From the NCBI GenBank assembly GCA_026261815.1, contig JAMPIT010000258.1, positions 20,097,132-20,161,131 of the forward strand: DNA of 64,000 bases, read 5' to 3'. This stretch comes from Monarcha castaneiventris obscurior (lineage: Eukaryota > Chordata > Aves > Passeriformes > Monarchidae). Under the pieces are notes generated by a model. That model was not told the DNA's origin. It searched no databases and saw only the letters and a program-made list of their open reading frames with translations. Below are positions 43,560 to 54,783 of this stretch, piece after piece; position 1 is the first letter of the stretch, and each line of letters opens with the position of its first letter. The position numbers and the translations under genes were made by a program.

Positions 43560-43698
43560 CAGAATCTATAAGCTTAGAAAAGACCTCTGAGATCATCAAG
43601 TACAAAGTTTGACCAGACACCACCATCTCACCTAGACCATGGCACAAAGTGCCATGTCCAGTCTTTTCTTAAATACCTCCAGGGACAGTGACTCCACC
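43560..43698 (-). mobile_element. CR1 LINE 3'-end fragment
   Basis: The plus-strand text aaagacctctgagatcatca, followed by a ggcacaaagtgccatgtcca motif and acctccagggacagtgactc, is the complement of a CR1 3' end. It stops abruptly after the gactccacc block, where unrelated sequence begins. Confidence 0.85.
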
Positions 43699-45189
43699 TT
43701 ATTTCTAATAACAAAAAGGAGGATGTTTCAAAATAGGATTTCTGACAAGATTGGGAAGGAATCTTTTTCTCCCTGCCCTGGCAGCAATGTAAAATCAGCT
43801 AGAGGGCTGTTTGGTTGTTCATGCCAAGTACAAACATCCCTCACAAATATGAGTCAAGGCATTTTAAGCAATAAACAGAGTGGGCTAAAAGGCAACTCTG
43901 AAATTTTGAAAAGAGGGAAATTCTGAAAGAGATCTCTTGATGTTTTCACTTTTCCTGCAGGAGCACGAGCTTGCACTGCTCACAATAGTGGTAAGGGGGA
44001 CACTGTCTGTTCATCGCCTACAGTTCACATACTTCAGTAGCACATAACAAATAAGATCTGTTCTGCTGTTATAAAAACAATGAGCCTTAAGGTCATCTCC
44101 CACTGCAGACTTCCACTTCAACACAAATGTTTCTTCTCTTGGCTGAGGAGGAGGAGGAGTAAGAAGAAATGGAACACAGCATCGACTGAACAAATGATAT
44201 GGTATCTAGAGAAGCAGTAGAAACTAACACCAAGTCAGAAGCAGCAGACAAACTGGATTCAAAAGAAACTGTCAGGGGAAGATGTCCAACACAGGAGACA
44301 GGCTGCAACCAGACAGGGTATGACTGTCAGAAGTTGCAGACTGCATTCATATCTGCTCATGCTTGCAAATCATCCTGTGGAGGCAAGGCAAGGACACTGG
44401 ATATCCTGGCACAGAGAATGGCCAGCCTTGCACTTCCTACTTGTTTCTCACCAACATGACTGACTAGTATGTGCTTGTATTCTGACAGTCCTAATTCTCA
44501 ACTAGCTGGCACTATTCAGGCAGGCTTAAACCACAACACTTATTTCTGGGCTGTAATTCTTAAAACTGCTATAAGCTGGGGTAACACAAGCTTTTCTTTC
44601 TTGCCAGCACAGTAAAATCACTCTTTATTTCACTTGGATCGATGATTTTAAAATATTAAGACTAACATTGCCAGCAGTGACTGCTGCCTGGGCAATGTGT
44701 ATTTCTAGGCTACTACAACACTGATCAGCAAAGTCATATCAAAGCTTCTGCCCTGTAGGTGTAAGCTTTGAAGGGAGATGAGACAAAGTGCTAGGCTCGG
44801 TTTGATGCTGAAGCAAAGCAATGAGTTAAAGGAATTTGTGGAAGGCAGCGTTGTTTCAAGGGCTCTGGGTGGGACATGACTCAGAACTGAGTTTCAGAGT
44901 ACCTGCTGGTTCTTCCTCCTCACGACCCTTCTTTTCTCAGTTTTTCCTCTCATGGTCATCCTCCCTTAACTGTCCTCCATTTCTGGCCGTTCCCATGACT
45001 CTTCTGGTGGTTTAAACCAATCTTTTTCTGATCAAATATGACCATCCTCTCTTTGATCTTCAGGTGTAAGCTACAAATGATAACCCTTTGCTCTCCTTGC
45101 AAAGGAGCCCATGCTCACCCTCTGTGGCAGTGCATTGCTAGACTGAAGAGAGAGGGAAAGGAGCAAGAGCAGGACTCACTCTTCTAGGT

Positions 45190-45560
45190 GGGAGCAGGAG
45201 ATGGGCCAGGCTGGAGCTCCAGCTGAGGGGACAGCAGAGCTGGAGAGACCCTCACACACGACTGCCTGGAGTGCCTTGGCAAGGCACAGGTGCTCTGCCC
45301 CAGAGCCTTGCAGTGCCTGGGCAGTGCTCAGCCCTCAAACACCACCCTGCCCCAGCCTCAGGCAGTCTGCTCAGCAGCAGGAACAGCCCAATGCTGCTGC
45401 AGGTGCTCCTGGGCTTGGGGAAGGGATGCAGGCAGGACATTTCCACACCAGCCGTGCTCGGGTGAGCTTTTGGCAAAGCAACAGCTGCTAGAGAAAGATG
45501 CTGTGGTGCTTTAGAGGTAAGGACAGGCAGCTCAGCCACCCCCTCAGCTCTCTCCTGTGC
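45190..45560. other. GC-richer patch, unidentified
   Basis: A short GC-rich island with overlapping frames of 64-105 residues on both strands and no recognisable motif. Low-complexity Gln/Ala/Pro/Ser-rich translations in all frames argue for composition rather than coding. Confidence 0.3.
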
Positions 45561-47494
45561 TGAAATCATCCAGCCCAGTGCCTTTAGTTGCTCTTCTTCT
45601 GTAAAGTCTGTGTTTTATAAGCAAAAACTTGAGTTTTAAATGGTTAGAAGAGGTGAGAAATCTTGCAACAGCTGCCAAGCCAGAGGGAAGTAGAGGGCAA
45701 AGGACACGTCCCAGGATTGTCCTTTCCCTTGAGGAGCAAAGTAAATTGAGGCAGAGGGAATAGCATCTCTATCAGTTACAAGTATTTACAGTCTTGAACA
45801 GGGAATTAAATGACAAAACCATCAAAGTACAGAAGCATCAGCACATCCTATACCTCCCTGGACTCCAGAAGGCAGCTGGTCCAAACCTTCAACAATCAGT
45901 TATCTCTTGTTTTCCCCAGAGACACTATATTTAAAACTGCTGCGTGTCTTCATGCTTTTACTTTCAAACTCCGATTACAGAAAGTTCATTGTTGATGAAA
46001 TATGTGCCAGGAAGAACCCATCTCAGATTTCAGATTCAAGCTTGATATTGAGAGATTTTTAGGGTGGAGGAAAGGTTAAAAAAATCCACAAAAACCACCA
46101 ACAAAAAACTTTTCAAAGTTTTGCCCTAATGTAAAACTTTGCTATTTCCTTCCAAACCACAGAAATAGTTTGTAGAGCAGAATTACTTTCTGAAGCTTAA
46201 TGATGTAGCAACAATCCAAATACTTTCTGATATTGTCCTACAATAGCAGCAATAGCCAACATTTTGTAATAGCTGTCAAACGTTTTCTTCTGTTCTATTA
46301 AGTGCAGTTTCCTTACCAGAATAAAGAAAATATGCTCAACATCTTTCCTGAACCAGAAGCAGCACTACTATTAAGGAGACATGCCTACCTATACCCTCAG
46401 AAGATGAGAACGTGTTTATGTAGGGGAGAAAACTCTTACCCTGATGATAATTTATAGATGTGTCAAATCAAGTGGATTTCATATAGCAGAATGTCAAAGC
46501 TATCAGAAATAATGCATTTCTGTAAGTATTATAACTGGAAACAAAATCAAACCTTTTTCTTCCCCATTTAGACATGCAAAGCAAAGGCCTAGCCATAGCT
46601 GCACACTTAATTCAAATATTTAAACACTTGTTTAAGTGCTCGTTTAGCTGCAGCCTGAAAGAGTGGCTTCATCTTCAAGATGAGAAGAAAGGTTTCTTTT
46701 ATTGCACTGCACACTTCCTGCTCTAAGGTTTTCCTGGGTGTTTGTACAAACTTTTATAATAGAAAGTGCTGGCAGAATTTAAAAAGAAAAAAAAAAGGAA
46801 GCAAAAACCCAAACATCAACAACCAAACAACCAAAACCCATACCAGCAGATGTACAGAATTTGATATTAACTGCAGTTTAGAGATTTAGCTGGAGAGAAA
46901 AATATGTGGCCCGAGTGGTCCTAGGCACACACTCTACTCTGTGCAATAAACAATAATGAGCCCTTCAGTTGTGCAGCTTCAGTTTCATTGTTTCACTATT
47001 TTAATAATCAGGGACACTTCTGGAGAAAGCTGCAATAAAAACCAGGGATCATAAAAATTTTGGGATACCTTTAGGTTATGCCTAAGTACATACAGGGAGA
47101 TATATCTGAAACTTTAATTAAAATAGTATTAATTACTGAAGGAAGAACTGAATTACTGAGGGATAATGAACATGAAGTAACTGTTTTCAGATGGTCTAAC
47201 TGGGGCAAATTACTCCCTAGAGAACTATATTGTAGTCACAAAATCAGACCATTACGGATGTTAACATATGAAAAAGGACAAATGAAGGTCTAGTTAACAT
47301 TGTAACAGCTCATTTTCAGAACAGCACAGAACAGACATTCAGGCAAACCTCATTGCTTCGTAACTTTATGAAGGTTGAGTAAAAGAAGAAGCCATACAAA
47401 CCCATCTTCTTTATATAACTTTAAATGAAAGGGTATTTTAAAAATAACCCAGTGAAGTCAGAGAGAATGAACACCTGAGCAGCATTTCTTCTCC

Positions 47495-48052
47495 CTGCTA
47501 TCTATCTTCTTGCCAGTGTATGCAGTTGTCTCACTGCTCATGTCCAGCTGCTGTTGACCAGCACTCCCAGGTGCCTTTCTGCCTGGCCACTGTCCAGCCA
47601 CTCTGTCCCCAGCCTGTAGCGCTGCAGGGATTGTTGTGGCCAAAGTGCAGGACTTGGCACTTGGACTTGTTAAACTTCACCTTACTGGACTCTGCCCATC
47701 CATCCAAGCATTGCAGGTCTCTCTGCAGAGCCCTCCTACCTTCCAGCAGATCGACACCCGCTCCCAGCTTGGTGTCATCTGCAAATTTACTGATGGTGGA
47801 CTCAATACCCCCATCCATGTCAATAAAATATGAAACAGAACTGGCCCCAGCACAGACCCCTGAGGGTCACCACCGGTGACTGGCCCCAGCTGGCTGCAGC
47901 ACCATTCACCAGCACTCTCTGGGCCCAGCCATGCAGCCAGTTCTTAACCCAGCAAAGAGTGCTCCTGTCCAAGCCGTGGGCTGCCAGCTTTTCCAGGAGG
48001 ATGCTGTGGGAGACAGTGTCAAAGGCCTTGCTGAAGTCCAAATAGACAACAT
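47495..48052 (-). mobile_element. CR1 LINE reverse-transcriptase fragment (pseudogene)
   Basis: The minus strand encodes RT motif A (MDFSKAFDTVSHSILLEKL), the segment GLDRSTLCWVKNWL, and, after a frameshift near 47820, the catalytic FADD box ([14 protein letters not shown]), [12 protein letters not shown] and [12 protein letters not shown]. This is the central to late RT region of a CR1 ORF2. The PQGS-type block before FADD is degraded to LRGLCWGQF, and the copy is truncated on both sides, losing the usual CR1 3' tail. It lies 232 bp downstream, in the transcriptional sense, of the PCDH15 exon ending at 48284, in the same orientation as the gene. It is inactive. Confidence 0.93.
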
Positions 48053-48283
48053 AAGAAGTTTTTGTGGAAGATCAGAGGAAGCAGCTGAGCTGCAGCTCTA
48101 GAGCTGAGACAGGCCTGACATTTGGTCTCAGCAATTTTTAACAGATATTTAATTAACAAAGTGGATGCAGATACACAAACTTCATTTCTAGCTGGTTTCA
48201 GGGCATTTCCAATTTAGATGAACAAAGACATGTACTGCTAACAAAAAGTGAGTTAAGACAGGTAATAAAAGCCTTGAAATTAC

Positions 48284-48433
48284 CTTAATAACGCCTTCCC
48301 CAGGCCTCATATCCGTATAGATCTTGACACTGTAGGAAATGTTGGAGAAGGTTGGGGTATTATCATTGGCATCGATCACCAGGATGTTGACAGTCACTGG
48401 GACACTCTCCTGGACTCCATCAGAAGCCGTCAT
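48284..48433 (-). CDS. PCDH15: PCDH15 internal coding exon (end of EC3, start of EC4)
   Basis: This is a 150-bp exon of 50 codons. The acceptor on the minus strand is CCCTCTGAAG before ATG ACG GCT; the exon ends ATTAAG before the donor GTAATT. It starts [10 protein letters not shown] (this Met is internal, not a translation start), with ASD as the XDX calcium motif closing EC3. The canonical DXNDN linker DANDN lies at residues 21-25, followed by TPTF, and EC4 begins around [19 protein letters not shown]. The YTDMRPG segment is very characteristic of protocadherin-15. A sequon NIS at residues 31-33 is one I do not recall in the human protein. Beyond the donor the frame continues into intron, so reading frames extending lower than 48284 are artefacts. 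The following exon, expected to continue the EC4 fold, is not found in the remaining 48 kb. Confidence 0.95.
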
Positions 48434-49374
48434 CTTCAGAGGGACAAAAAAAGCAGGACAGGAATGTGTTTTAATGGTATGTTCTCAATGCAATTCCAAG
48501 AGAAATACACTTCCAATAGGAGAAAATGCAGCCTGACAACCCAAAACCAGCATTTTCTCTCTGTGTTTACAATTACAGGAGGATTCAGCAGAGCTTGAGC
48601 CTGCACGTGCAGGACTCAGGGCAAAAGCAAAGCAAACCCATCCAAACCTTTCCATTGCAGAAGTGAGAGGGAATAAGTTGGAATTTCCCAGGGATGGGGC
48701 TGGGATAGGAGCTGTTGAGTCCATGGAGTCTCACCTGGCCATCACCACACGCAGGAGCTCTGTTAAACCTCCCAGACAACGTTTGGAGGTGGGAATTACA
48801 GAGCTGGGGGCTCTTCTTATTCCACAGAGGGGATCTGAGCTCCCCTTTCCAACGGCAAACAGACAGAAAATAGGGAGGCACAGACTGGGAACCCCTGCAG
48901 ACAGACTGGGTTTGCCCACTGCCCATTTCCAAATCATTGTAGAGCTGCTCAGGGATTCACTCCCAGCCTGAGGGAATATTAAATCCATTTCAGCATTTTT
49001 TCCCTTTTTTTTTTTCTTTAACACTGCTGGCTGTGCTTTCTGTCAGCCTGGTTTTTTTATTTGGGATAGAAATAAAGCAAAAAGCCCAAGACAAGGCTCA
49101 TGTTTCAGGGATGAGGGAAAAAAGGCAAAGAGAAAAGCAAGGCCAGAAATAAAAAACAGGACTCAGATCCTGGATGGGACGAGGAGCAGAGGCCAATCCT
49201 GAGGCCTTGAAGGTGCTGGTAGGGGCATCTAAAATGCTGCTCTCAACCCACTCATCCTTCACTGCTCTCCTTCTTCTGGGCCATTTTACAACTTGCAAGG
49301 ATGCTGGAATTGATCCTTTCCCACCACTTGCTCCGAGCATTGCCTGGAGGGTTTTCCAAGGGCATGGAACTCAC
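48434..49374 (-). other. PCDH15: PCDH15 intron, 0.94 kb
   Basis: A short intron, GTGAGT to GAAG on the minus strand. It contains an oligo-T run at about 49005-49018. Several 60-125-residue reading frames on both strands show no cadherin or other recognisable domain. No repeat family was identified. Confidence 0.92.
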
Positions 49375-49509
49375 GGAGAAGGTGTAGAGCTGCTGGACCT
49401 CCCTGTCCACGGGCTGCAGCAGGGTGAGGTAGCGGGTGATGCCACTCTGAGTCACAGTGAAAAACGTGGTGTAGTCGTTCAGGAAGAGATGCAGCTGCGG
49501 GTCCTTGGT
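49375..49509 (-). CDS. PCDH15: PCDH15 internal coding exon (central EC3)
   Basis: This is a 135-bp exon of 45 codons. On the minus strand the acceptor GTTGAAAG precedes ACC AAG GAC, with a pyrimidine tract (CTCTTTTTCTC) a short way upstream. The exon ends TTCTCC before the strong donor GTGAGT. The peptide begins [13 protein letters not shown], contains [14 protein letters not shown], and carries the cadherin DRE calcium motif in PVDRE (residues 34-38). It ends LYTFS, joining in frame to MTASDG of the exon at 48284-48433. This is the middle of EC3 and agrees with vertebrate protocadherin-15 at most positions I can recall. An ATG-based reading-frame search finds it only from an internal Met, in a longer frame that also runs on into intron. 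The true boundaries come from the splice sites. Confidence 0.95.
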
Positions 49510-51372
49510 CTTTCAACAGTATCAAATGAGAAAAAGAGCATTTCATTGTAAATTCAGAGGTACATTAAGTCTCCAATTACTCGCTACAGGTGCTCCTTTT
49601 AGTTGAAACCTAAATAAGCACAAATGCTGTGACTACAAATCTACAAAACTGTAAAAAAAAAAAAAAAGGTAAAAAAACCTCACTGCTGGCCTAAAACTCT
49701 AATCTTCTTGATGGAAAACGTATTAAAAAACCACTAGAGGAAGAAAATCCAACTGTAAACAAATACCTGTATTGGTTTTAAATAAGTGTCTTTTTTCTCC
49801 CCATTAAACAGTAATTTTTAAGCCAGACACAACTTAATATAAGAAACCAGATTCAAGCATTTCTCTTCATATTAAAACCCAAACAAAGCTGAACTTGATT
49901 AACAGAGCAATAAAACAGCTGGGTTGGTGCACTGAACAAGGAGAACGACGTGTGGTGAATGTAGCACAAAACAGAGGCAGCTCAGGGGGTCTCCTCAGGT
50001 GTCAGAAAGAATCCAATGTATTGATGCAGAATTAAGAACCTCTCAGTTGATGGGGGGAAAACATCATAAATGAACTGAAAAGTAACATTTTAAGGTAAAG
50101 AGAGGGAAAAAAGGCGTTGTAAATTTACTCATGGCTTCTCGAGGACTTGGGTCACTCCTGATTTCCACCTCTTTCAAGGTGTTTTTGAGTTATTTAACTG
50201 ATCAGACTTTACATTAATTTAATCTTCAAACAAGCCACATCACCTTTTGTTGCCCAGAGTATTCCAACAACTCTCTGTGTCCTTGTGCATAATCTGGTTA
50301 ATTTAACCTGACTTCATGTGCTGCTCTCACTCGTGAGTTAGAAAATTCATTTGTGTTGTCAGGGGAATGCAAATTCCAGGAAAATGCAAAAGGCTGGGAG
50401 ACAAGTCCTATAAAAACTGCTTTAAATTGCCCCCAGGAATGTGGAGATGAGGAACCAGAGGAGTGGTACCAGGAATGACAGAAAATTCAAGATTTTACCA
50501 GCTCCTTCCCAACGTCACTCCACAAATCCCAGCCCTACAGAGGAGGACATAGGGAGAACCAGCTGAATTCCAGAAACAAACCCAAAAGGAGAAAGGCTGA
50601 ATTCAGCAAATAATCCCCAGAGGAGCATTACTTCTCTGAAGACTTTGTGAATCCACAGCTCTTCTGGAAGGTTCACTCCATTAGTGCCATTCCTGGAGGA
50701 TTAAAACCCTTGGGAGCACAGGACAGGTCCCCAACCCACAGCCAACCCTGGCCTGCGCCAGGTGGCACCAGGACAGAGCAGCACAATGCCAGGACACAGA
50801 GCAACTGCTTTAGTGAGCCCAAATAAAGCCCCAAAAGCAAAAATTCCACTATTTAAATGAGGAAACATTCCAGGAAGCCATGGGAAAGAATGATCCAAGT
50901 GTTCCACACGAGTGGTTCCTCAGTGCCTAAAGCTTTGCTGCAACTGCAGCTCCCAGGAAAATGAAAATTAATTTTACAGCCAGCAATGCAAACAGCAACC
51001 TCTTCATTCCAGGAAAACTTAGGGAAGGTAATTGCCCGTAATTGTTCACTTTGTAGACATTATAAAGTCAGTTAAGAATTTAATTTACAAAAGCCCCAGT
51101 TAATTTTGCAGTTCTTGCTTTCATGTCCTTTTGAACACTAATAAACAGCATTTTTTTCCTAATTTATTCCTGAGAAAAAACAATGATGGAGATCTCAAAC
51201 CCTCCCAGAGTAATGTGTCCTATTCCTTTGCTATCCTTGTCTTAGAAATGCTCTCCTAGTGTGGAAGGGAAATTGCCTTCATAGCAATCAATGCCTATTT
51301 TAGCACCTTCCAGGCATGTCAGAGCCACAGAGCAATTTATTCCCTTCATCTGGAAAAGCATCGTTATGCTTG

Positions 51373-51431
51373 GACATTATTACCAGGGATATTTGACATT
51401 ATTAGCAGGGATCCTGGATATTATTATGCCA
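51373..51431. repeat. Short imperfect 22-bp tandem repeat, about 2.5 copies
   Basis: gacattattaccagggatat-tt, then gacattattagcagggatcc-tg, then a partial gatattattatg. It lies in the 8.1-kb intron. Confidence 0.85.
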
Positions 51432-52756
51432 TTTTTTGCTGCCTGAAAAATCAGCTCAACTTGAACTGAACATTTCACGTGAGAGAAAACAACCCCAGCT
51501 ACACTGCCAACACCATTTCCAATAATTTAATTTTTAAAAATTATTTTATTCTGGGGCCTGGAGTTCAGCATTGTGATTTCTGGTGACATTACTGGGTCTC
51601 TGATAAATTGTTTAGCACGGAATTTTAAGTAGAAAATGATCACAGTCCACACAGAAGGGTTCACATGCAACCTGCAAGGAGCATTTCAAGCACATAGTTC
51701 AAACCTGAGGTACTTTTTCATTTTAAAAAGCACTTTTGTGATACTCAGGATGCCTTTGAAGACTTGTGATTAATTAATGAACATAAGCAATCACAAGGCA
51801 TGACTTTATCCCCTAAATTGGGTCCTATGTGTTTCAGGGGCTCTTTGCAGGCTTCACAAACCAAAGGACAGTCCCAGCCCCAAACACTGTCAGAGCAGAG
51901 AGAAATGAGGGAGGAAAAGGGGAAATGAAGGAAGAAATCCCACAATTAAACCAAAACAAGGGGTTTTGCACACATAACACCCAATACCTACGGGGAAGGC
52001 ACCTGGTGGGACCTGCAAAGGAAAACAAAATGAACACAAGTGAGGAAACACAATCCTGGGACTGAGGGACAGCAGAAAATTTGGGGAGCTCATGGTTACA
52101 GACAAAAAACCCAACAAAATGAGACACACAAAATGCTGCGCTCAACAAACAAGGCCTGGGCTCCAGTGCATTCTGCTTGAAAAACCTCTGGAAAAGTCCC
52201 TGCATGGATGTGGATGTTCCAGTCCTGCTGCTCCTCAGATCCCACCAGGGGTTACAACTCTGCCCAAAGCCAACAGTTTTCTAAAACTGATGAAGATGAA
52301 ACCAAAACTCCTGGTGGTAATTACAATATTGCCAAGAATGAGCAGACAAGGACATGAATTCTGTGTGTGTTTCAACAATCCCAGAAGTTTTTTTGGACGG
52401 GGTCTGTTTGGCTGTGAAGCTCTCCAGGACAGCCAGAACAAGCTCCAAGAGTATCCAAACTGCTCAGACTTCCTGATATCCAGCACAGGCCCACCCCCTA
52501 AAAGCTGCAGTGATAACAAAGACACTTGAATGACACAGCTGAGTTTTCCAACACTTTTCAAGCAGAGGATGATCAGCTCTGAAACGCCCATGAAGGAGAC
52601 CTTTTGTTGCAGAGATGCTTCCAGCATCTGCCCTCCTCATTTCTGGGGGAAAGGAGAAAATCTTTCCCACTTTCAGCTGGAAAATCTGAGATCCAGAGCC
52701 TCACAGAGGGGAGATTCACACACAAGAAATACATGGATCTTTTGGAATGAGTCTGG

Positions 52757-53001
52757 AGGAGGCCACGGAGCTGCTCCCAGGGCTGGAGTCCCTCTGGAGC
52801 CAGGCTGGGAGAGCTGGGGGTGCTCACCTGGAGAGGAGAAGGATCCAGGGAGAGCTCAGAGCCCCTTGCAGGGCCTAAAGGGGCTCCAGGAGAGCTGAGA
52901 GGGACTGGGGACAAGGGATGGAGGGACAGGACCCAGGGAATGGCTTCCCAGTGCCAGAGGGCAGGGATGGATGGGATATTGGGAAGGAATTGTTCCCTGG
53001 G
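52757..53001 (+). mobile_element. CR1 LINE 3'-region fragment
   Basis: Plus-sense CR1 text: a ctgctcccagggctggagtc start, gctgggagagctgggggtgc, a ggagaaggatccagggagag block and agggatggatgggatattgg. It ends at gaattgttccctgggagctt, before the usual 3' terminus, so it is truncated at both ends. Overlapping reading frames of 73-162 residues are artefacts. Confidence 0.9.
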
Positions 53002-53378
53002 AGCTTCAGAAGGCAGAAACCATGAGACATCCATCCTATAATAATCAAGGAAGACACACACTGCTACAGGAGCAATTCAATGCTAATGTTTTTGGTTTTC
53101 CTTAAGTGTAAAGATCCAAAAAATTTAACCCCCTATCTTTATAAATCCTAAAGGAAGGGAACAGCCTTTTGTCTTTGCCCTGCCCTTCTGTTTGTTTTAA
53201 TGACAATATTAATTTATAATACCTGTTTCATTTGGGGAGGGATATTTCCTGAGTTACTGCAACTGTTGCCCAGGGGCAGCTGAACTGGCCCCTTGAGAGA
53301 GCACTGGCTGCAAAATGACTTCAAACAACAACTGAGAGTGATAGAAACAATCAGGAAAATATCAGAGAAAAACACTTT

Positions 53379-53422
53379 AGTATTTAAAATGCTTCAGTTC
53401 AGTATTTAAAATGCTTCAGTTC
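53379..53422. repeat. Perfect 22-bp tandem duplication
   Basis: Two exact adjacent copies of a 22-bp unit (agtatttaaaatgcttcagt plus tc). Being identical, the duplication is probably recent or polymorphic. Confidence 0.95.
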
Positions 53423-53616
53423 TCCTGGTTTAAAAAAAAAAAGAAAATCTATTATTTTTCCTTCTCTGGAAGTATTATTGAAAATCCATAACCTGCACTT
53501 GTAGCTGCATTTAAAACTTATTTTAGCCATTACTTGCTCTGTCTGCTCAAGTTGCTGCCAAGACATCCTTAAGTAAAATTTTTTCAAATTTCCCACAAGT
53601 TGTCTGAAAAAAAAGA

Positions 53617-53664
53617 TCAGAGAATCACAGAATGCCCTGAGCTGGGAGGGACCCACAAGGATCA
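53617..53664 (-). mobile_element. CR1 3'-terminal fragment, minus sense
   Basis: The text agaatcacagaatgccctga followed by gctgggagggacccacaagg is a CR1 terminus in reverse orientation. It abuts a plus-sense CR1 tail about 20 bp away. The same sequence type appears amplified in the tandem array at 63615-64000. Confidence 0.8.
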
Positions 53665-53683
53665 CGGAATCAGGAACCCAGGA

Positions 53684-53802
53684 ATGCCAAGGCCAGGTTG
53701 GACACTGGGGCTTGGAGCAGCCTGGGACAGTGGGAGGTGTCCCTGCCCATGGCAGGGGTGGCACTGGGTGGGCTTTGAGGTCCCTTCCACCCAACCAATG
53801 AC
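53684..53802 (+). mobile_element. CR1 3'-terminal fragment, plus sense
   Basis: Reads aaggccaggttggacactgg, cagcctgggacagtgggagg, tgcccatggcaggggtggca and a tttgaggtcccttccaccca terminus, a typical passerine-style CR1 3' end. It is severely 5'-truncated. Confidence 0.9.
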
Positions 53803-54783
53803 TGACACTCAGTGCAGCTTTATCACCAACCCCAACCACTGGATAAATTAATTCTCTCCTGTGGAAGCCAAAGAGGAAGGAAAAAGAGGCTTGGGAAGCC
53901 TTATGTAAAGAGCTCTCAGCTCATACAGTTTAAGTTCCTCATCTCAGCTTTGGTTTGCTCAAGTCTTAAGGAACCCACGTGGCTTAATTTAATTTATGCC
54001 ATTTAAACAGAGCACTTAATGATATCAGCACTTGGCAGTGCTGCTCTAGTGCAAGGTCTGTTTGCAGTGTCCCATCTATAAATTAATTTCTGCAAGGTTT
54101 ATAGCAGGACTCTCTTGTAATTCCCACAGGGTTTTGATTTAGAGCAGGTTCTGTTCTTTTTTTTCCTTCAGACACACAGTTAAGTGAGCACTCTCTTCCT
54201 GCATTTACCTGAGGACATGGAGTCATTTTCATTTTTCAATTAGCAGGCAGAATTCATTATGATTAACCAGTGGCACCAGTGGGAACTGGGACACACCAGC
54301 ATGGAGAGGGTTTATCTCAGTGACTCATCAGCAATCCTTAAATTTAGATATATTCCTAAATTCATGAATTTCCTGAGGTACAATGAAGCCATCAGGACAC
54401 TGAGACCTGCAGAAGTTAATGAGCATTACCTGTGCTGACAATCCCATCCTGAGCTCCCATCCAGCCCCACGAGGAGCAGTTTTAGTGTGTGGCCATTTTA
54501 TGTGGGAGCTCTGTTCAGTTGCTGCATTCCCAGCTGGAGTTCTGGGAATTCTGGAAATTCTCCTGCCCACAGCAGGTTAGAAGCACTCTGTGAATCTGTG
54601 GCACATGGACTGAAACACAGGCACTTCAGTCTGGTTCTGTCACATCTGTGTCACACCTGCACCACGTCATGGCTTTGGAAAGGGCTGTGCGTGAGCCAGG
54701 TGATGCCGAAGGAACAGGAACATGGAATATTTCCACCCAAGGATGGGGCTGATCCCCTCTGGCTGCAGGCAGATCTCTGTGTG

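Larger units (their letters stand above)
1..48283 (-). other. PCDH15: PCDH15 intron downstream of the EC3/EC4 exon (partial, more than 48 kb)
   Basis: From the donor at 48283 down to the window start I find no further exon with cadherin motifs. The DNA is AT-rich. It contains sparse CR1 fragments and one R2-type relic, listed separately. Apart from those, 1-4475, 5560-15825, 16280-20355, 20480-24930, 25280-31660, 33000-43555 and 43700-45190 hold only short chance reading frames, homopolymer runs and low-complexity tracts. A TAAT-rich stretch lies at about 8010-8042, and a moderately GC-rich patch with no recognisable content at about 3040-3640. Very long introns are typical of PCDH15. I searched by eye, so a short exon could have been missed. 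Confidence 0.75.

Noticed and set aside
48188..48433. Minus-strand frame starting at Met 48433 as a complete 81-residue protein
   Set aside because: The Met is the first codon of an internal exon, and the frame below 48284 is intron read-through past a GT donor.
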